Notes: generated by a model from the letters alone, not told the origin. Shown: positions 1 to 6,862, counted from the stretch's first letter. The stretch is DNA of 14,421 bases from Oscillospiraceae bacterium (GCA_017848075.1 JAGALG010000206.1:1-14421), one strand, 5' to 3'. Made by a program: numbers and translations.

Positions 1-6
1 AGCAAA

Positions 7-1458
7 TTAATCCATCTGATCTCCAACTGCAACCGGAACTGCATCAGCAGGAACCGGGCAGAAGTAGCCAGCAGCAGCTCGTTTGTCGAACTCTGCTTTG
101 GCTTCTGCAATCTTATCTGGATTCTGGTAGAGATCCATGGCTGTCGCAGCCAAAACTTTGCCGGCACAGAGCAAACCTTTGTGACCAATGGAGGTCTTAC
201 CGCAGGATACATTCTGCCAGCTGTGGCCCGGAACATTGGAAGGTGCCGTTACGACATTAATCTGTGCAGTTGGGATCAGCCAGCTTACATCGCCTACATC
301 AGTAGAGCCAGCCCGTGGTTTGGTGCTGAACCAATATGGTACCAGGAAGTCATTGAGCGGAATCGTTGCATTCTTGCTCACTTCTTTTACCCACTCTGCG
401 ATCTCATCATTTTCATCGCAAGCCGCACCTGGAAGATCATGGGACGGCATCTCATAACCATCAATCAAAGCCTGTGCGAAAGCTTTTTCTTCTTCGGTAT
501 AGGTTGGAACACCCACTTCATTGAAGTTATCCCACAGCAGCTTTTCCAGTGCTTTGTTTGGAACAGTGTTGGAGCAGCCATCAATAAAGCGTTTTTTCAT
601 GGTGGTTTCTGTCATCATTGCAGCAGCTTCTGCGATTTTATCCACACGAGCCTGCAGCTCCAGAGCATCTTTTACTTCCACTGCACGAACCATATACAAA
701 ACCTGTGCATGAGGCTGCACTACATTAGGAGAATTACCGCCAGCGTCAGTGATTGCATAGTGGATACGGCAGTCATCAGACATATGCTCACGAAGGAACT
801 GTACACCGATATTCATCAGTTCCACTGCGTCCAGGGCAGAACGGCCTTTATGTGGATTACCAGCCGCATGGGAAGCCACGCCGGTAAATTTATATTCGGT
901 CTGGATACAGGAATTACAGGTACCGGAAGTAACCTGATTGCTGCTGCCCGGATGCCAGGTCAGTGCTACATCACATTCTTCAAAGAGGCGTTCTCTTGCC
1001 ATAAAGGCTTTGGCTGCACCGCCTTCTTCACCTGGACAACCATAGAAGATCACGGTACCTTCATGGTCATCTTCCAGATAGGCTTTGGCCGCAAAAGCTG
1101 CTGCCATAGCGCCTGCGCCCAGCATGTTATGACCGCAGCCATGACCTGCAGCGCCGCGAACCAATTCTTTCCGAACGGTAGAGCCAGCTTCCTGAGACAA
1201 AGCTGCCAATGCATCATACTCGGCCAAAATACCGATCACCGGTTTACCGGAACCGTAAGTTGCTTTAAATGCTGTTTCAATACCTACCACAGGAGTTTCT
1301 ACAGTAAAGCCTTCTTCCTTCAGAACTTTGCAATACAGCTCGCAGGATTTGAATTCCATCAGAGACAATTCTGCGTATTCCCAGATCTTATCGGATACAT
1401 CGGTGATAATGTTTGCTTTTTCGTCGATTACAGACAGGTATTTCTTTTTGTCAATCAT
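7..1458 (-). CDS. AbgB-type M20 family amidohydrolase (metallopeptidase)
   Basis: Complete 483-aa protein, close to the usual length of AbgB (aminobenzoyl-glutamate utilization protein B). Visible M20 features: the metal-binding block GHGCGHN at residues 105-111 (C108, H110), the catalytic/metal glutamates in PGEEGG (E144, E145), H169 in TWHP, the dimerisation-domain motif SHAAGNPHKG near 196-205, the AbgB-typical STDVGDVSW at 385-393, and H411 in PGHSW. The family hydrolyses amide bonds of N-acyl amino acids, p-aminobenzoyl-glutamate or dipeptides in the cytoplasm with a dinuclear metal centre; the actual substrate cannot be read from sequence. The start is well supported by AAGGAGG about 8 nt upstream of ATG. 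It is the last gene of the importer operon, 57 bp after the ATPase gene, with a hairpin in the gap. I infer that it processes what the transporter brings in. The family call is firm; the substrate is open. Confidence 0.9.
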   Translation of the reverse strand: MIDKKKYLSVIDEKANIITDVSDKIWEYAELSLMEFKSCELYCKVLKEEGFTVETPVVGIETAFKATYGSGKPVIGILAEYDALAALSQEAGSTVRKELVRGAAGHGCGHNMLGAGAMAAAFAAKAYLEDDHEGTVIFYGCPGEEGGAAKAFMARERLFEECDVALTWHPGSSNQVTSGTCNSCIQTEYKFTGVASHAAGNPHKGRSALDAVELMNIGVQFLREHMSDDCRIHYAITDAGGNSPNVVQPHAQVLYMVRAVEVKDALELQARVDKIAEAAAMMTETTMKKRFIDGCSNTVPNKALEKLLWDNFNEVGVPTYTEEEKAFAQALIDGYEMPSHDLPGAACDENDEIAEWVKEVSKNATIPLNDFLVPYWFSTKPRAGSTDVGDVSWLIPTAQINVVTAPSNVPGHSWQNVSCGKTSIGHKGLLCAGKVLAATAMDLYQNPDKIAEAKAEFDKRAAAGYFCPVPADAVPVAVGDQMD

Positions 1459-1483
1459 AGGAAATTCCTCCTTCTATAACAGG

Positions 1484-1511
1484 AATGCCGCACAGCTTGT
1501 GCGGCATTTTT
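1484..1511. other. Intercistronic perfect hairpin between ATPase gene and amidohydrolase gene
   Basis: Perfect 11-bp inverted repeat (AATGCCGCACA at 1484-1494, 3-nt loop, TGTGCGGCATT at 1498-1508). The T-run (1507-1511) follows the stem on the plus strand, so it reads as an intrinsic terminator for plus-strand (antisense) transcripts. In the operon direction (minus) the stem is preceded by A residues and followed by TTCCTG, so it is at best a weak terminator there and may act as an mRNA-stabilising or processing stem just ahead of the amidohydrolase ribosome site. Confidence 0.7.
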
Positions 1512-1515
1512 GTGT

Positions 1516-2253
1516 TTAGTAAAGAACTTTGCCCAGGAACTCTTTGGTTCTTGGGTTCTGAGGATTGCCGAAGATTTCCTCCGGAGAACCTTTTTCAGCC
1601 AGAATACCGCCGTCCATAAAGAAGACACGGTCGGAAATTTCTCTTGCAAAGCCCATTTCATGGGTAACAATTACGGTGGTCATACCGCCTTTTACCAGGT
1701 TTTTGATAACAGCAAGAACTTCGCCAACCATCTCTGGGTCCAGTGCGGAAGTTGGCTCGTCAAAGAGCATTACTTCCGGCTCCATTGCCAGCGCACGAAC
1801 GATAGCCAGACGCTGTTTCTGACCGCCGGACAGACGGTTTGGATATTCATTGAGCTTCTCATACAGACCTACCGTGCTCAGCAGTTCCTTTGCCATCTCG
1901 TCTGCCTCTGCCTGGGATTTTTTACCCAGCAAGGTCGGAGCCATAGTAATGTTCTGACCTACGGTCATATGTGGGAATACATTGAAGTGCTGGAACACCA
2001 TACCCATTCTCTGACGGTGCAGGTCAACATTGACACCTTTTGCGGTAATATCAATACCATCAAACAAAATCTGACCGCTGGTCGGAACCTCCAAAAGGTT
2101 CAGGCAGCGCAGAAAGGTACTTTTACCACCGCCGGAAGGGCCAATAACAGAAACTACTTCACCTTTGGCAATGTGTTCGGTTACGCCCTTCAGAACCTGC
2201 AGCTCGCCGAAGCTCTTATGCAGGTCATATACTTCCAGAATATTATTAGTCAT
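1516..2253 (-). CDS. Polar amino acid ABC transporter ATP-binding protein (GlnQ/HisP type)
   Basis: Complete 245-aa ATPase, the normal size for the GlnQ/HisP/ArtP family that energises polar amino acid import. Residues seen: Walker A GPSGGGKS (38-45), Q-loop glutamine Q88 in MVFQHFN, ABC signature LSGGQ (141-145), Walker B VMLFDE (161-166) followed by PTSALDPE, and the switch histidine H198 in VTHEMGFA. LDPE and THEMGFA are typical of the polar amino acid group. The ATG overlaps the end of the permease gene by 8 nt, which suggests translational coupling and a complex of two ATPases with two permease subunits on the inner face of the membrane. The substrate is not set by this subunit. Alternatives are other members of the same group (arginine, cystine, glutamine); family assignment is certain. 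Confidence 0.95.
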   Translation of the reverse strand: MTNNILEVYDLHKSFGELQVLKGVTEHIAKGEVVSVIGPSGGGKSTFLRCLNLLEVPTSGQILFDGIDITAKGVNVDLHRQRMGMVFQHFNVFPHMTVGQNITMAPTLLGKKSQAEADEMAKELLSTVGLYEKLNEYPNRLSGGQKQRLAIVRALAMEPEVMLFDEPTSALDPEMVGEVLAVIKNLVKGGMTTVIVTHEMGFAREISDRVFFMDGGILAEKGSPEEIFGNPQNPRTKEFLGKVLY

Positions 2254-2929
2254 TTTTCATTCTCCTCTCAAGAGCAGCAACCGCTTTGGACAGGGTGAAG
2301 CCCAGAACAAAGTAAATGATACCGGATACGATCAGTGGCTCAATTGCCAGATATGTAATGGAGTTGATCGTCTTGTACTGAGTCATAATGTCGCCGGCAA
2401 AGAAGGTGGATGCCAGAGAAGACTCTTTTACGATCGTTACGAACTCATTGCACAGGGCAGGCAGAATGTTTTTGATTGCCTGTGGCAGAACAACCTTACG
2501 CAGCGTTTGCTGGTAATTCAAGCCCAAGCTTCTTGCCGCTTCGGTCTGACCTTTGTCAACGGCCATGATACCGGAACGAATGATCTCTGCAACATATGCA
2601 CCGGAGTTCAGAGACATTGCCAGTGCAACAGAGAAGATCTTGCCCAGATCCACACCAGGGAAGATCATTGGGATCAAGAAATAGAAGAAGTACAGCTGCA
2701 GCAGCAATGGAGTATCGCGGATGACCTCAGTATAAGCAGTTGCAATTGCACCCAGTGGTTTTACTTTGCCAATTTTAAAGTTGCTCAAACGCATCAGCGC
2801 CAAAACGATACCGATCACAATACCAAAGGCAACTGCGATTGCGGAGAGCATCAGGGTCATGCCAACGCCTTCCAGCAGCATATCCCAGTATTTTGTAAAG
2901 ATCTTAAATACATTCATCAGAATGTTCAT
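2246..2929 (-). CDS. Polar amino acid ABC transporter permease (GlnP/HisM type)
   Basis: Complete 227-aa integral membrane subunit. Hydrophobic segments are visible near residues 18-45, 60-105 (including PLLLQLYFFYFLIP, the hallmark of HisM/GlnP-type permeases after YTEVIRDT) and towards the C-terminus around 190-215. The cytoplasmic EAA loop that docks the ATPase is present (EAARSLGLNYQQTLRKVVLP). It belongs to the family PF00528 and probably works as a homodimer, since only one permease gene is present. AGGAGG lies 10 nt before the ATG at 2929, supporting that start. The upstream gap of 72 bp to the binding-protein gene holds a strong hairpin; downstream the gene overlaps the ATPase gene by 8 nt. 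Substrate specificity follows the binding protein and is unknown. Confidence 0.94.
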   Translation of the reverse strand: MNILMNVFKIFTKYWDMLLEGVGMTLMLSAIAVAFGIVIGIVLALMRLSNFKIGKVKPLGAIATAYTEVIRDTPLLLQLYFFYFLIPMIFPGVDLGKIFSVALAMSLNSGAYVAEIIRSGIMAVDKGQTEAARSLGLNYQQTLRKVVLPQAIKNILPALCNEFVTIVKESSLASTFFAGDIMTQYKTINSITYLAIEPLIVSGIIYFVLGFTLSKAVAALERRMKND

Positions 2930-2959
2930 GCGATGGATTCCTCCTTTATAACAGCAATG

Positions 2960-2986
2960 TCGGACTGGTCGGAAAGACCAGTCCGA
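2960..2986 (-). other. Intercistronic hairpin between binding-protein gene and permease gene
   Basis: Perfect 11-bp inverted repeat TCGGACTGGTC (2960-2970) / GACCAGTCCGA (2976-2986) with a 5-nt loop. It starts 15 bp after the stop codon of the binding-protein gene and has no T-run in the operon direction, so it looks less like a terminator than a 3' stem that protects the upstream mRNA. In many importer operons such stems raise the amount of binding protein over the membrane subunits (for example between malE and malF); that role here is inferred. Confidence 0.75.
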
Positions 2987-3001
2987 AACATGTAAACTCG
3001 A

Positions 3002-3832
3002 TTATTCTTCAACCAGACCCAGAGATTTTGCCAGCTCAGTTGCTTCGTTATTCCAGTCAGCATACAGGCCTTTTTCGTTTACTTCTTCAATGATCTCGTT
3101 GATTGCTTCCATCAGTTCTTCTTCGCCTTTTGTGCATGCAACAACATTACCTTCAGATTCAAATACGAATTTGAATTCGGACATGCACAGCTCGTCGTAG
3201 CTTTCACAATACAGTTCACCGTTGGATCCGTCTACTGCCAGAGCGTCAATTTTACCGGTCTGCAGAGCCAGAATACCATCGTTCAGGGAGCCGATTGGTT
3301 CGATGGTGATATCTTCCGGCAGCTGAGTGCTTACCAACTGATACTGCAGAGAGCCGTTCTGAGCACCGATTTTCAGACCTGCAAAGGCTTCTGCGGTTTT
3401 CAGCTGATCTGCTTTTTCTTTCAGAATCAGGATGCCCTGACCTTTGCTGTCTTCATCATCAATGTTATAACCAATGGACAGTTCCATGTTTTCAGCTCGT
3501 TCTGGAGTCCATGCAAAACCGGAGATCGCCATATCAACAGAACCGGTAGCTACTGCTGCCTGTACAGCTGCAAAGTCCATAGCCTCGATTTTCAGTTCAA
3601 CACCCAGTTTTTCAGCAATGTATTTGCCCAGTTCAATGTCGGAACCTACATATTCTTTGGTACCGTCAGCTGCGATGTTCTCAAACTCCATTGGTGCGAA
3701 GTCAGGAGAAGTTGCCATGGTGATAACGCCTGCTTTTTTGATGTTATCCAGTTTGCTTGTTTCGCCGGAGCAACCGGTCAGTGCGGTCAGTGCCATTGTT
3801 GCTGCCATAATCATTGCTAATGTTTTTTTCAT
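3002..3832 (-). CDS. Amino acid ABC transporter substrate-binding lipoprotein (solute-binding family 3)
   Basis: A 276-aa lipoprotein. The N-terminus MKKTLAMIMA followed by a hydrophobic stretch and the lipobox LTGC (Cys21) predicts a type II signal peptide and anchoring on the outer face of the membrane. The mature part has the family-3 binding-protein fold: TSPDFAPMEF near 41-50, the TPER motif with R112 that normally holds the ligand carboxylate, and D201 in LAVD that normally holds the alpha-amino group, so an alpha-amino acid or derivative is the likely ligand. A short acidic insert (NIDDEDS, 123-129) stands where the family usually has a shorter aromatic turn. The open frame extends to a TTG at 3847, but GGAGG lies inside that extension and 8 nt before the ATG at 3832, so the ATG is chosen. 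First gene of the importer operon, with a promoter at 3907-3934. The ligand is not known. Confidence 0.93.
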   Translation of the reverse strand: MKKTLAMIMAATMALTALTGCSGETSKLDNIKKAGVITMATSPDFAPMEFENIAADGTKEYVGSDIELGKYIAEKLGVELKIEAMDFAAVQAAVATGSVDMAISGFAWTPERAENMELSIGYNIDDEDSKGQGILILKEKADQLKTAEAFAGLKIGAQNGSLQYQLVSTQLPEDITIEPIGSLNDGILALQTGKIDALAVDGSNGELYCESYDELCMSEFKFVFESEGNVVACTKGEEELMEAINEIIEEVNEKGLYADWNNEATELAKSLGLVEE

Positions 3833-3906
3833 AAATCTTGCCTCCAATTTTTCCTATTTTGCTTATCTCGAATACTTATTGTATGTTTATCCGAAATGAT
3901 GTTTAT

Positions 3907-3934
3907 ATTATACATCTTTTTTCAGAATTGTAAA
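3907..3934 (-). promoter_or_regulatory. Sigma-A promoter of the amino acid importer operon
   Basis: On the minus strand TTTACA (3929-3934) and a perfect TATAAT (3907-3912) are 16 bp apart. Transcription would start near 3899, giving a leader of about 67 nt before the ATG at 3832. A second TATAAA-like box lies further upstream (about 3976-3981) but has no good -35. Confidence 0.75.
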
Positions 3935-4028
3935 GTAGTAAAATGCACAAATATATCTCCACTTTGCACTTTATTTTATACAATATTTTGCATTGTTTCT
4001 GATTTTTATTGCAGTTATTGTCTTTTTT

Positions 4029-4060
4029 ATGCATAAAAATATGTATACCAATGCATAAAA
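4029..4060. repeat. Direct repeat ATGCATAAAA x2 with an overlapping dyad, upstream of the importer promoter
   Basis: ATGCATAAAA occurs at 4029-4038 and 4051-4060, 22 bp (about two helix turns) apart. The left copy is also half of an imperfect dyad, TGCATA-AAAA-TATGTA (4030-4045), whose layout (6-bp arms around a 4-bp A/T centre) resembles ARG-box-like operators. More TGCA-containing A/T-rich words follow towards the promoter (near 3942-3947, 3964-3969 and 3989-3993). A regulator site is plausible; its identity is not shown. Confidence 0.45.
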
Positions 4061-4098
4061 GAAAGGATATCCCATTATACATGAATAGGATATCCCTT
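4054..4098 (-). terminator. Intrinsic terminator of the TPR protein gene
   Basis: On the minus strand, AAGGGATATCC (4088-4098) pairs with GGATATCCTTT (4062-4072), one G-T wobble, loop of 15 nt, followed by a T-rich tail (CTTTTATG). It begins 15 bp after the stop codon at 4113. Confidence 0.7.
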
Positions 4099-4112
4099 CA
4101 AGCACAATTCAC

Positions 4113-5636
4113 TTATCTCAGACGGAAATGATCATCTACTGTAATGTTCAGAGAAACACCCATCCCATCTTTTACAGGGTTTCCAGCTTTCGTTTGCTGC
4201 TGGATCATGTGGAACAATGGGCTGGCCGCTACAAGAGTACGATACATCTTTTCGGTTTCTTCTCCGTAGACCTGATGCTTCAAAGACCAGAACAAAGCCT
4301 TCTGGATACTATGGAAGGATGCCAGCTGGCTGCGATAAGCAGTTTCTTTGTGATCCCCAAAATCAAAGGTCAATGTTTCCGGGTAGAGAAGATTTGGGAA
4401 AGCATTTTCTGCGCTGACCATCGGAATATAGAGCTGCAGCTCTCTTGCCATGACCATATCGTTGTTGCACAGAGCCAGCAATCTTCCCGGGAAGGCTGCC
4501 AGATCTTCTTGGCTGTGGATACTGTTGTACAAACGAACTGTTTTCTGAGTCAGTTCTTCCAGCTGCTCCTGATCATATGGGTAAGGCTCATAGGTTGCCT
4601 CATCCTGAGCAAAGAAGAAGAACTGACGGTGTACACCGTAACCCTCACAATCCCACTCTTTGGCCAAATTAGCAACAATGTTGCTCAGGCTTGGAATCAG
4701 GACTTCATTGATACGACATTCCGCCTTTACCTGCTCTCCGCTGCGACTGGCATAAACACGGACATAGCTCAACTTCTGATTACCCAGTCGTTTGATCAGT
4801 TCGTCTTTCAATGCATCCCAGTACAGATTGAAATTATGGTTTTTCTGTGCATCACCGCCTGCCAACAGATTACCTCTGTAAACAGACCAACGATGTTTTT
4901 TACCGGCAAATTCGCTTTCCACAGACAATCCATTCTGCTTTTTGGCCATCATTGATACACCATTCATCAAGGCAAGCAGGAAGCTGCTGCATGCAACACC
5001 CAACGCCATGGATGGATTTTTCCCTTTTGCTGCACTAATCTCTACAATATCCCGATCCCAATCCGGGCACTCCACCTGGAAGGTGACAGCCACAGAACCA
5101 GCCTGCAAGTCACTGATTTCCGGGTAAATCCGAATATTCCATGCTGGAATAAAGATATGATCCTCCTCCAACTGATCCGGCACTTCAAAGCTGTTATGCA
5201 AATGACACTTGAGGACAAATTTCAAAGTTTTCTCCTCATCCAAATCCGAACCATCTCCATAGGCTTTGGCCAGCGCCTGTTTTTCCATATTAACATCACA
5301 GCTGCGGAGCATGGACAGGGCTACCGGATTTTTCGGCGCCATTTTCAGCAGCTGCTGGAAAATCTCTTTCGCTTCTGTAAACTGCTGGAGAGACATCAGG
5401 CTGAAGCCATAATGGAAGAACCAGTTTGGGTCTTTTTTTCCTGCAGAACGAACAGATTCCAGTAAAGCCTTGGCTTCTGCAAAACGACGAATGACATTAT
5501 ATTCCCTTGCAAGAATGCAGGTCAGCTCATAATCCCGCTGATTTTCCGGCAAAGCACCGACTGCATCAATAATCTTCTGATGTTCGAGATTCTTTTTCCA
5601 CTGGCCGATCTGGGCCAGCAATTCCTTTTTATTCAT
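4113..5636 (-). CDS. Unrecognised TPR-containing protein, 507 aa
   Basis: I do not recognise the family of the larger part. The first ~115 residues look like tetratricopeptide helices: repeated patterns such as LAREYNVIRRFAEAKALLE, WFFHYGFSLMSLQQFTEAKE and QLLKMAPKNPVALSML. The remainder (about 125-507) is soluble, mixed alpha/beta, without signal peptide or membrane segment; it carries a glycine/alanine-containing helix near MALGVACSSFLLALMNG and many aromatic residues, including a run of four phenylalanines in RQFFFFAQDE. A cytoplasmic scaffold or binding role is the only thing TPRs suggest. The frame reaches an ATG at 5651, but that ATG overlaps GGAGG; the ATG at 5636 sits 8 nt after GGAGG and is chosen. 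It is a single-gene unit with its own TATAAT and terminator. A distant relation of the C-terminal part to immunity-like DUF families crossed my mind but I cannot support it. Confidence 0.8.
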   Translation of the reverse strand: MNKKELLAQIGQWKKNLEHQKIIDAVGALPENQRDYELTCILAREYNVIRRFAEAKALLESVRSAGKKDPNWFFHYGFSLMSLQQFTEAKEIFQQLLKMAPKNPVALSMLRSCDVNMEKQALAKAYGDGSDLDEEKTLKFVLKCHLHNSFEVPDQLEEDHIFIPAWNIRIYPEISDLQAGSVAVTFQVECPDWDRDIVEISAAKGKNPSMALGVACSSFLLALMNGVSMMAKKQNGLSVESEFAGKKHRWSVYRGNLLAGGDAQKNHNFNLYWDALKDELIKRLGNQKLSYVRVYASRSGEQVKAECRINEVLIPSLSNIVANLAKEWDCEGYGVHRQFFFFAQDEATYEPYPYDQEQLEELTQKTVRLYNSIHSQEDLAAFPGRLLALCNNDMVMARELQLYIPMVSAENAFPNLLYPETLTFDFGDHKETAYRSQLASFHSIQKALFWSLKHQVYGEETEKMYRTLVAASPLFHMIQQQTKAGNPVKDGMGVSLNITVDDHFRLR

Positions 5637-5672
5637 GGATCGATCCTCCATATTAAAATCGCTACGAACTTT

Positions 5673-5678
5673 ATTATA
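5673..5678 (-). promoter_or_regulatory. -10 element of the TPR protein gene
   Basis: Perfect TATAAT on the minus strand, 37 bp before the chosen ATG, with ATGGAGGATC as ribosome site between. The sequence 16-18 bp upstream (CAGACTT, part of the preceding terminator stem) is a poor -35 match, so strength is uncertain. Confidence 0.5.
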
Positions 5679-5691
5679 ACAGAAGAAAAGG

Positions 5692-5751
5692 AAAAAGTCT
5701 GCATCTTTCCGCCGCTTCTTAGAAAAAACGGCGTCGGGATACAGACTTTTT
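5692..5751. terminator. Bidirectional-looking terminator between regulator and TPR genes
   Basis: Long hairpin: AAAAAGTCTG (5692-5701) pairs with CAGACTTTTT (5742-5751), then after one mismatch ATC with GAT, and an inner CGCCG/CGGCG stem. T-runs follow on both strands. On the minus strand it lies 6 bp after the stop of the XRE regulator gene and is its terminator; its distal stem abuts the TPR gene promoter. Confidence 0.8.
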
Positions 5752-5757
5752 TGTTGT

Positions 5758-6564
5758 TTATTTCATTTTCTTCCTCACAAAAGCAATGGTTCGACCCAAC
5801 AAGCAGGAGAACAGCAGCATCCGGAACCATTCCAGTGCACCGTAGAGAATATATGGCAGAGGGAGAGGAATATGGAGCAGACACAAAAGCGCCCAAGCAC
5901 CCAACAGCACCTTTTGCTCTCTGCTGTTTCCTTCCCAAGGCTTTTTGCAGAAAAGCCGAACGGTGCAGAATATCACAAGAGCAAACAGCAGCAGCAAGAT
6001 CCATGCCATTGCCAAGCGCATATAATTCATATCAGCCGTATAGTGCAGTGTATAGCGCACTGTGCTGATCGAAATGCCTGTGGCCCAACGCAGATATGTA
6101 TCTGACAGCAGCATGGCAACCCATGCGCAGCAAAGTCCACAATGCTGCTTCACAAGCAAGCAAACTGTGCCAAAAATAATAAAAGGCAAGCTCAGGATCA
6201 AACCTCCTGCGAAATCTCCCAGCAATGTACCCAGCAATATCGCTAAGCAGGCCAATACCAGCAGAACACTACCTATAATCACCCTGCCCGAAATTTTCGG
6301 CTGTACATATACCACCCGTTCGGTCGCAGCAGCAGATGTTTCCATCTCCGGTTCTTCCTGCTGCTCTGTTTCGCCTTTCACCAGCTGATCCAGCGAAACT
6401 TCAAACACTTCGCTCAAGCGTACCAAGCGCTCCAAGTCCGGCACGGAGGAATCCGTTTCCCATTTGGAAATGGACTGACGGGATACACCCAGGCGCTCCG
6501 CCAAATCCCCCTGAGACATTTTTCTCTGGCTGCGAAGCTCGTAAATTCGTTTTCCTAAACTCAT
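5758..6564 (-). CDS. XRE-family HTH regulator with C-terminal membrane domain
   Basis: A 268-aa protein. Residues 1-62 form a Cro/C1-type helix-turn-helix (MSQGDLAERLGVSRQSISKWE, with the usual VPDLERLVRLSEVF and DQLV ending). A polar, acidic linker (64-90) follows, then about five to six hydrophobic segments (roughly 94-113, 117-138, 143-160, 183-203, 218-237, 238-258), so the DNA-binding domain is tethered to the membrane. Such fusions are common in Clostridia; what the membrane part senses is unknown. The open frame continues upstream to 6798 but that extension covers terminators and part of a tRNA and must be excluded; the ATG at 6564 has GAAGGAGAG about 8 nt upstream. It is a single gene ending in a strong terminator. 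DNA-binding role is firm, targets unknown. Confidence 0.88.
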   Translation of the reverse strand: MSLGKRIYELRSQRKMSQGDLAERLGVSRQSISKWETDSSVPDLERLVRLSEVFEVSLDQLVKGETEQQEEPEMETSAAATERVVYVQPKISGRVIIGSVLLVLACLAILLGTLLGDFAGGLILSLPFIIFGTVCLLVKQHCGLCCAWVAMLLSDTYLRWATGISISTVRYTLHYTADMNYMRLAMAWILLLLFALVIFCTVRLFCKKPWEGNSREQKVLLGAWALLCLLHIPLPLPYILYGALEWFRMLLFSCLLGRTIAFVRKKMK

Positions 6565-6587
6565 AGAGTCACTCTCCTTCGCCTCCA

Positions 6588-6593
6588 AGTATA
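6588..6593 (-). promoter_or_regulatory. Possible -10 element of the XRE regulator gene
   Basis: TATACT on the minus strand, 23 bp before the ATG. The A/T-rich sequence upstream offers no good -35 at 16-18 bp (a TTGGTG lies 21 bp away), so this is weak. Any transcript would start inside the leader very close to the ribosome site. Confidence 0.3.
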
Positions 6594-6655
6594 GCGTTTT
6601 TTCCTTAAAAAATCCACCAAGCTGCCTTGAAAATATTAGCAACCAGCAGTTGCAC

Positions 6656-6685
6656 ATGAAAAAACACGCCGAAACAGGCGTGTTT
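6656..6685 (-). terminator. Second (distal) terminator downstream of tRNA-Leu
   Basis: AAACACGCC (6662-6670) / GGCGTGTTT (6677-6685), 9 bp with a 6-nt loop; on the minus strand the stem runs into TTTTTT C. It lies 28 bp beyond the first terminator with no gene between, so the tRNA unit ends in two tandem terminators. Confidence 0.7.
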
Positions 6686-6713
6686 CCCCTCTTTTCTCTT
6701 TCAGGCAATAAAA

Positions 6714-6754
6714 GAAAAAGGATGCAATCTATCTGAAAGATCGCATCCTTTTTC
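6714..6754. terminator. First terminator, immediately after tRNA-Leu; T-runs on both strands
   Basis: GAAAAAGGATGC (6714-6725) pairs perfectly with GCATCCTTTTTC (6743-6754), and the stem continues inward after a mismatch. It begins at the base after the encoded CCA end of the tRNA on the minus strand. Confidence 0.85.
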
Positions 6755-6841
6755 TGGTGCCGCTGACGAGACTTGAACTCGTACGAAGTTGCCCTCAACG
6801 GATTTTAAGTCCGGTGTGTCTGCCGATTCCACCACAGCGGC
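6755..6841 (-). tRNA. tRNA-Leu (anticodon UAA), CCA encoded
   Basis: 87 nt. The acceptor arms GCCGCTG (6841-6835) and CAGCGGC (6765-6759) pair fully, followed by A and an encoded CCA (6755-6757). The anticodon loop CTTAAAA (6803-6809) has anticodon TAA, reading UUA codons. The T arm GAGTTCAAGTCTC has the standard TTCAAGTC loop, and the long variable arm (TGAGGGCAACTTCGTA region) is the class II shape expected for leucine. The top pair of the anticodon stem is a C-U mismatch, the rest is canonical. Confidence 0.97.
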
Positions 6842-6862
6842 GTGATTTCATTTGCTCCAATA

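Noticed and set aside
181..1479. 432-codon plus-strand open frame opposite the AbgB-type gene
   Set aside because: Unlike any family, rich in Cys, His and Phe as expected of an antisense shadow; the minus-strand gene is certain.
3833..3847. TTG start five codons upstream for the binding protein
   Set aside because: The GGAGG ribosome site lies inside that extension, and the ATG at 3832 begins a standard lipoprotein signal peptide.
5637..5651. Upstream ATG for the TPR protein
   Set aside because: That ATG overlaps GGAGG, which is correctly spaced for the ATG at 5636.
6565..6798. N-terminal extension of the XRE regulator frame up to 6798
   Set aside because: The extension covers two terminators and part of tRNA-Leu; the real start at 6564 has a ribosome site and begins the HTH domain.
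6755..6841. tRNA-Leu as an occupied integration site
   Set aside because: No integrase gene and no second copy of the tRNA 3' end in the window.
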